Below, in pieces: positions 13,781 to 16,464 of a stretch of DNA of 16,464 bases. The stretch lies in NCBI GenBank assembly GCA_021789795.1, contig JAJYJA010000040.1, positions 1-16,464 on the forward strand, written 5' to 3'. A program made the position numbers and the translations under genes. The notes under the pieces are model-generated. The model did not search any database. It was not told the DNA's origin and worked only from the letters and a program-made list of their open reading frames with translations. The stretch is from Deltaproteobacteria bacterium (GTDB lineage: Bacteria > Desulfobacterota > Desulfobulbia > Desulfobulbales > VMSU01). Position 1 is the stretch's first letter, and the number at the start of each line of letters is the position of its first letter.

Positions 13781-14196
13781 AAATTCCCCCTCTCCTCATC
13801 CTGGCCCTGGTCGTCCTTGCCCCGATTCCCGCCCTGGCCGTCCACGACAACCAAGGCGACACCAAGTGCCTGGACTGCCACCAGACCCTCCCCTTTGACC
13901 GGGAGAAGCTGGCCTACACCGACGAGGTGGGCGCCACCTGCCGCAAGTGCCATCAGAAGTTTCCCTGCCAGCCGCAACCGACGAGCGACGGCTTCTCCCA
14001 TCCCCTGGAGGTCGTTCCCACCATGCCCATCCCCAAGGACATGCCGCTGACCAAAAGCGGCAAACTCACCTGCATCACCTGTCACTCCTACCACGCCGAG
14101 TTCTGGGACGCGGAGTACAAGACCGAGTTCCTGCTACGCCGGGCCAAGGGCCCCAGCCTCTGCAAAACCTGCCACCCCAAGCTGCCTGGGCAGTAA
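13777..14196 (+). CDS. Tetrahaem cytochrome c, HAMP-coupled
   Basis: This is a 139-residue periplasmic cytochrome. A clear signal peptide (1-21, ending PALA) is followed by four CXXCH motifs: CLDCH (31-35), CRKCH, CITCH and CKTCH. Between haems 2 and 3 it has SHPLEVVP...P.DMPLTKSGKLTC, and before haem 4 EFLLRRAKGPSLC. These match the first four haems of the cytochrome at 12372, so the two are paralogues of different length. It lacks the HxxxH and CxxCHH pattern of class III cytochrome c3, so it is a different family from the next gene. The start is fixed by the ATGA overlap with the upstream HAMP gene. It appears to be the last gene of the long operon, since the following cytochrome c3 has its own promoter. 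Confidence 0.88.
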   Translation: MKIPPLLILALVVLAPIPALAVHDNQGDTKCLDCHQTLPFDREKLAYTDEVGATCRKCHQKFPCQPQPTSDGFSHPLEVVPTMPIPKDMPLTKSGKLTCITCHSYHAEFWDAEYKTEFLLRRAKGPSLCKTCHPKLPGQ

Positions 14197-14217
14197 AACT
14201 CCCGCGTCCTTTCCTCC

Positions 14218-14246
14218 TTGACAAACGCCGGGCAAAGGAATAATAC
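14218..14246 (+). promoter_or_regulatory. Near-consensus sigma70 promoter for cytochrome c3
   Basis: TTGACA (14218-14223) is a perfect -35 hexamer. It is followed after exactly 17 nt by TAATAC (14241-14246), which keeps the key first T and the second A of the -10. The start point would be near 14253, about 50 nt before the ATG at 14305. The region between is AT-rich. Its quality and position, after the last operon gene and before cytochrome c3, make it a convincing, probably strong promoter. Confidence 0.65.
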
Positions 14247-14304
14247 TCCGCCTGCAAGTCGGTGAATCATCATTCATTTTATATTCAGCGCCGGGAGAAA
14301 AACG

Positions 14305-14703
14305 ATGCAGATAACCAATCAAAAACGCTACGTTATTCCTGTCTTTATCCTCTTCTTTTTTCTGATGGCCACCGGGTTGTCGCTGGCGGTCAACAACGGG
14401 CCGGAAGAGATCATCCTCCAGACCTCCACCGGCACCAAGCCGGCGAGATTCCCCCACAAGAAGCACCAGGCCATGTTCAAGTGCGAGGAGTGCCACCACA
14501 CCATGACCGCCGACGGCAAGAAGGGCCCCTATGTGCCGGGCCAGGAAAAGAAATGCGAAAGCTGCCACAACAAGGACTTCAAAAACCCCGAGTTGACCTC
14601 GCTCAAGGCGGTCGGACACGCCCGCTGCAAGGAGTGCCACAAGAAGATGGAGGCCCAGGGCAAGCCCGCCCCCACCAAGTGCCTCGGCTGTCACATCAAG
14701 TAA
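14305..14703 (+). CDS. Tetrahaem class III cytochrome c3
   Basis: This is a periplasmic electron shuttle of 132 residues (about 104 mature). A signal peptide runs to about residue 28 (ending LSLA). Four CXXCH motifs lie at 60-64 (CEECH), 84-88 (CESCH), 108-112 (CKECH) and 126-130 (CLGCH). The class III signature is clear: FPHKKH (49-54) supplies His ligands ahead of haem 1, H65 directly follows the first motif (CEECHH), and H105 precedes haem 3. All four motifs are CXXCH, as in the shorter c3/c7-like types, without the CX4CH seen in many Desulfovibrio proteins. The mature part is lysine-rich, as usual for c3 proteins that dock to hydrogenases and membrane cytochromes. GGGAG lies 7 nt before the ATG. 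The gene has its own near-consensus promoter and a terminator, so it can be made independently of, and probably at higher level than, the upstream operon. Confidence 0.93.
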   Translation: MQITNQKRYVIPVFILFFFLMATGLSLAVNNGPEEIILQTSTGTKPARFPHKKHQAMFKCEECHHTMTADGKKGPYVPGQEKKCESCHNKDFKNPELTSLKAVGHARCKECHKKMEAQGKPAPTKCLGCHIK

Positions 14704-14730
14704 CTTCTCTTGCCCGCAGGCCGCGCCAAG

Positions 14731-14758
14731 AAAAGCTGCTCCTCGGGGCGGCTTTTTT
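14731..14758 (+). terminator. Rho-independent terminator after cytochrome c3
   Basis: AAAAGCTGCTC (14731-14741) pairs with GGGCGGCTTTT (ending 14756), with two G-T wobbles and a small CTCG-type loop. A run of six T (14753-14758) overlaps the 3' arm. It lies 28 nt after the stop of the cytochrome c3 gene and ends the cytochrome region just before the penicillin-binding protein gene. Confidence 0.8.
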
Positions 14759-14785
14759 ATTGGCCTAGCCGCGACCTAACCCGTC

Positions 14786-16464
14786 ATGCGCAGCCAACCC
14801 GGCCTCCTGACCATCACTGGGGAGCATGGTCTCCCCCCCCCGCCGCCCGAGACGCCCTCCTCCCAGGAGCCGGCGGCGCCCCAGGCCTCCCAACCCTGGA
14901 TCTGGGGCTATCTCCAACTCAGCCTCTTCCTGCTCTCCATCGGCGGCCTGCTCACCATTGTCATCACCGCCGCCCTCTACCTCCTGGCCGCCCTGAACCT
15001 ACCCGACATCAGCTCGATGGCCGATTACCAGCCCCACGCCGCCAGCTTCATCCTGGATCAGGACAACGAGACCATCGGCTGGGCCTTTACCGAAAACCGG
15101 CAACTTGCCGACATCAAGGATATTCCCAAGATGCTGATCAACGCCTTCGTGGCAGCGGAGGACGCCAGATTCTATCAGCACCAGGGGGTCGATGCCTGGT
15201 CGATCGTTCGGGCCTTCGTCCACAACTTAAAAGACGGCGGCCGCGGCCAGGGCGCAAGCACCATCACCCAACAGGTCGCCAGGGCCCTGCTGCTCTCCCC
15301 GGAGAAGACCTATACCAGAAAGATCAAGGAGGCCATCCTCGCCTATCGGATCGACAAATTCCTCTCCAAGAGCGACATCCTGCACATCTATCTGAATCAG
15401 GTTTACCTGGGTGAAGGCGCCTACGGGGTGACCGCCGCCGCCCGCACCTATTTCGGCAAGGCGCTCTCCGAGCTGACCCTGGGGGAGATGGCCATCCTAG
15501 CCGGCCTGCCCCAGGCCCCCAGCCGCTACTCGCCCTTCAAACACTTTGAGCGGGCCAAGGCCCGGCAGGCCTACGTCTTAAACCAGATGGCCGCCGACGG
15601 CTACATCACCCCTACCGCGGCCCGCAAGGCCTATATCTCCCCCCTGCTCTGGGCCGCGCAGTCTGGGCCCCCGGTGGCGGCGGAGTACTTTGCCCAGCAG
15701 GTCAAGAACTACGTCGGCGACACCTACGGCCATGACCTGCTCTACCAGGGCGGGCTCAAGATCCACACCACCCTGGATCTCGAACTGCAAAAAGACGCGG
15801 TCAACGCCATCAGCCAAGGGATCAAGCAGTGGCAAACCCGTCACCCCGACATGGCCGCCGAGCCGCCCCAGGCGGCCCTGGTCTGCATCGAGGCCGGCAG
15901 CGGCCGGGTGCTGGCCCTGGTGGGTGGCTCCGGTTTCAAGGCCAGCCAGTTCAACCGGGCGACCCAGGCCCGGCGCCAGCCAGGCTCGGCATTCAAGCCG
16001 ATCATCTACGCCACCGCCTTCGCCAAGGGCTTCACCCCCAACAGCATCTTCGAGGACGCACCCGTCGAGTTCAAGAGCGGCAACGGCATCTGGCGGCCCA
16101 AGAACTACGAAGGCCGCTTCGGCGGCCCCACCTCCCTCCGCAACGCCCTGATCCACTCCAACAACATCGTGACCATCAAGCTGTTGCAGACCATCGGCCC
16201 CCAGGCGGCGATCAAGACAGCCCGCACCCTGGGGATCACCTCGCCGCTCGTTCCCAACCTTGCCCTGGCCCTGGGCTCCTCGGTCGTCTCCCCCCTGGAG
16301 CTGACCTCGGCCTACGACGCCTTCGCCAACGGCGGCGATCACTATCATCCGGTAATGATTGAAAAAATAATCGATCGCCAAGGCAAGGTGCTGGAACGGG
16401 CGCAAACGACGCCCATCAAGGCGATCGACCCTCGGGTGGCCTATCAGATCACCTATCTCTTAAA
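14786..16464 (+). CDS. Class A penicillin-binding protein (PBP1A type), 3' end outside window
   Basis: This bifunctional peptidoglycan polymerase and crosslinking enzyme is open to the window edge (559 codons seen). A proline-rich cytoplasmic tail (about 1-37) precedes one transmembrane helix (about 38-70). The GT51 glycosyltransferase domain shows AAEDARFYQHQGVD with catalytic E125 (123-136), QGASTITQQVAR (155-166) and a YLNQVYLGEGAYGV block (202-215). The transpeptidase domain shows IHTTLDLELQ (326-335), SAFK with the active serine 401 and K404, and SNN (458-460, SxN). The KTG motif would lie beyond the end. The ATG at 14786 is the first start after an in-frame stop at 14777; no clear ribosome binding site or promoter is visible in the 27 nt after the terminator. 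A run of nine C (14832-14840) lies in codons 16-19. It is functionally unrelated to the cytochromes. Confidence 0.92.
   Translation, partial: MRSQPGLLTITGEHGLPPPPPETPSSQEPAAPQASQPWIWGYLQLSLFLLSIGGLLTIVITAALYLLAALNLPDISSMADYQPHAASFILDQDNETIGWAFTENRQLADIKDIPKMLINAFVAAEDARFYQHQGVDAWSIVRAFVHNLKDGGRGQGASTITQQVARALLLSPEKTYTRKIKEAILAYRIDKFLSKSDILHIYLNQVYLGEGAYGVTAAARTYFGKALSELTLGEMAILAGLPQAPSRYSPFKHFERAKARQAYVLNQMAADGYITPTAARKAYISPLLWAAQSGPPVAAEYFAQQVKNYVGDTYGHDLLYQGGLKIHTTLDLELQKDAVNAISQGIKQWQTRHPDMAAEPPQAALVCIEAGSGRVLALVGGSGFKASQFNRATQARRQPGSAFKPIIYATAFAKGFTPNSIFEDAPVEFKSGNGIWRPKNYEGRFGGPTSLRNALIHSNNIVTIKLLQTIGPQAAIKTARTLGITSPLVPNLALALGSSVVSPLELTSAYDAFANGGDHYHPVMIEKIIDRQGKVLERAQTTPIKAIDPRVAYQITYLL

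Noticed and set aside
15578..16405. Open frame (275 codons) on the minus strand
   Set aside because: It is antisense to the penicillin-binding protein, whose catalytic motifs read through this region without a break.
14786..16464. Frameshift in the penicillin-binding protein, as no stop is found
   Set aside because: The frame from 14786 is continuous to the last base with all motifs in order. The gene simply extends beyond the window.

Overview
The window is GC-rich and densely coded. Several features point to a Desulfobacterota-type anaerobe (Desulfobulbales-like is my best guess): six c-type cytochrome genes carrying about 40 CXXCH haem motifs, a tetrahaem class III cytochrome c3, and a fused MoaC/MogA molybdenum-cofactor protein. 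This placement rests on gene content, not on any database comparison.

Layout, left to right. (1) Positions 1-2877, minus strand: the head of a defence-type operon. A WYL-domain regulator is followed by a small HIRAN-domain protein with a twin-arginine-like leader, and then by a cas3 helicase resembling the type I-G/I-U subtype. cas3 is cut off just after helicase motif VI by the end of an IS3-like insertion sequence. The first 11 codons of that element's transposase lie at the window edge. No CRISPR array is visible. (2) Positions 3204-4112, plus strand: glutamyl-Q tRNA(Asp) synthetase. (3) Positions 4128-7359, minus strand: a molybdopterin block of moaC/mogA fusion, moeA, a MOSC-domain protein and an unrecognised small protein. 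A hairpin repeat, also present next to cas3, sits between moeA and the MOSC gene. (4) Positions 7636-14703, plus strand: the main feature of the window, a cytochrome cluster. Its order is 13-CXXCH cytochrome, 150-bp palindromic repeat, pentahaem lipoprotein, 7-CXXCH cytochrome, PilZ, degenerate PilZ, HAMP protein, heptahaem cytochrome, HAMP protein, tetrahaem cytochrome. A separately promoted cytochrome c3 and a clear rho-independent terminator follow. (5) From 14786 to the window end, plus strand: the N-terminal 559 residues of a class A penicillin-binding protein.

How the cytochrome cluster may work (inference): the exported cytochromes would form a periplasmic or cell-surface electron-transfer chain, with the lipoprotein anchored in a membrane and cytochrome c3 as the soluble shuttle. 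The two small membrane HAMP proteins lack any kinase, cyclase or chemoreceptor output domain. Each overlaps the start codon of the cytochrome behind it by ATGA, and the two HAMP-cytochrome pairs look like copies of one duplicated module. Together with the two PilZ proteins this suggests a link between electron-transfer state and c-di-GMP or membrane signalling. No beta-barrel porin, NHL protein or peptidyl-prolyl isomerase, as found in described porin-cytochrome conduits, is visible here. This operon is the best candidate in the window for an undescribed system.
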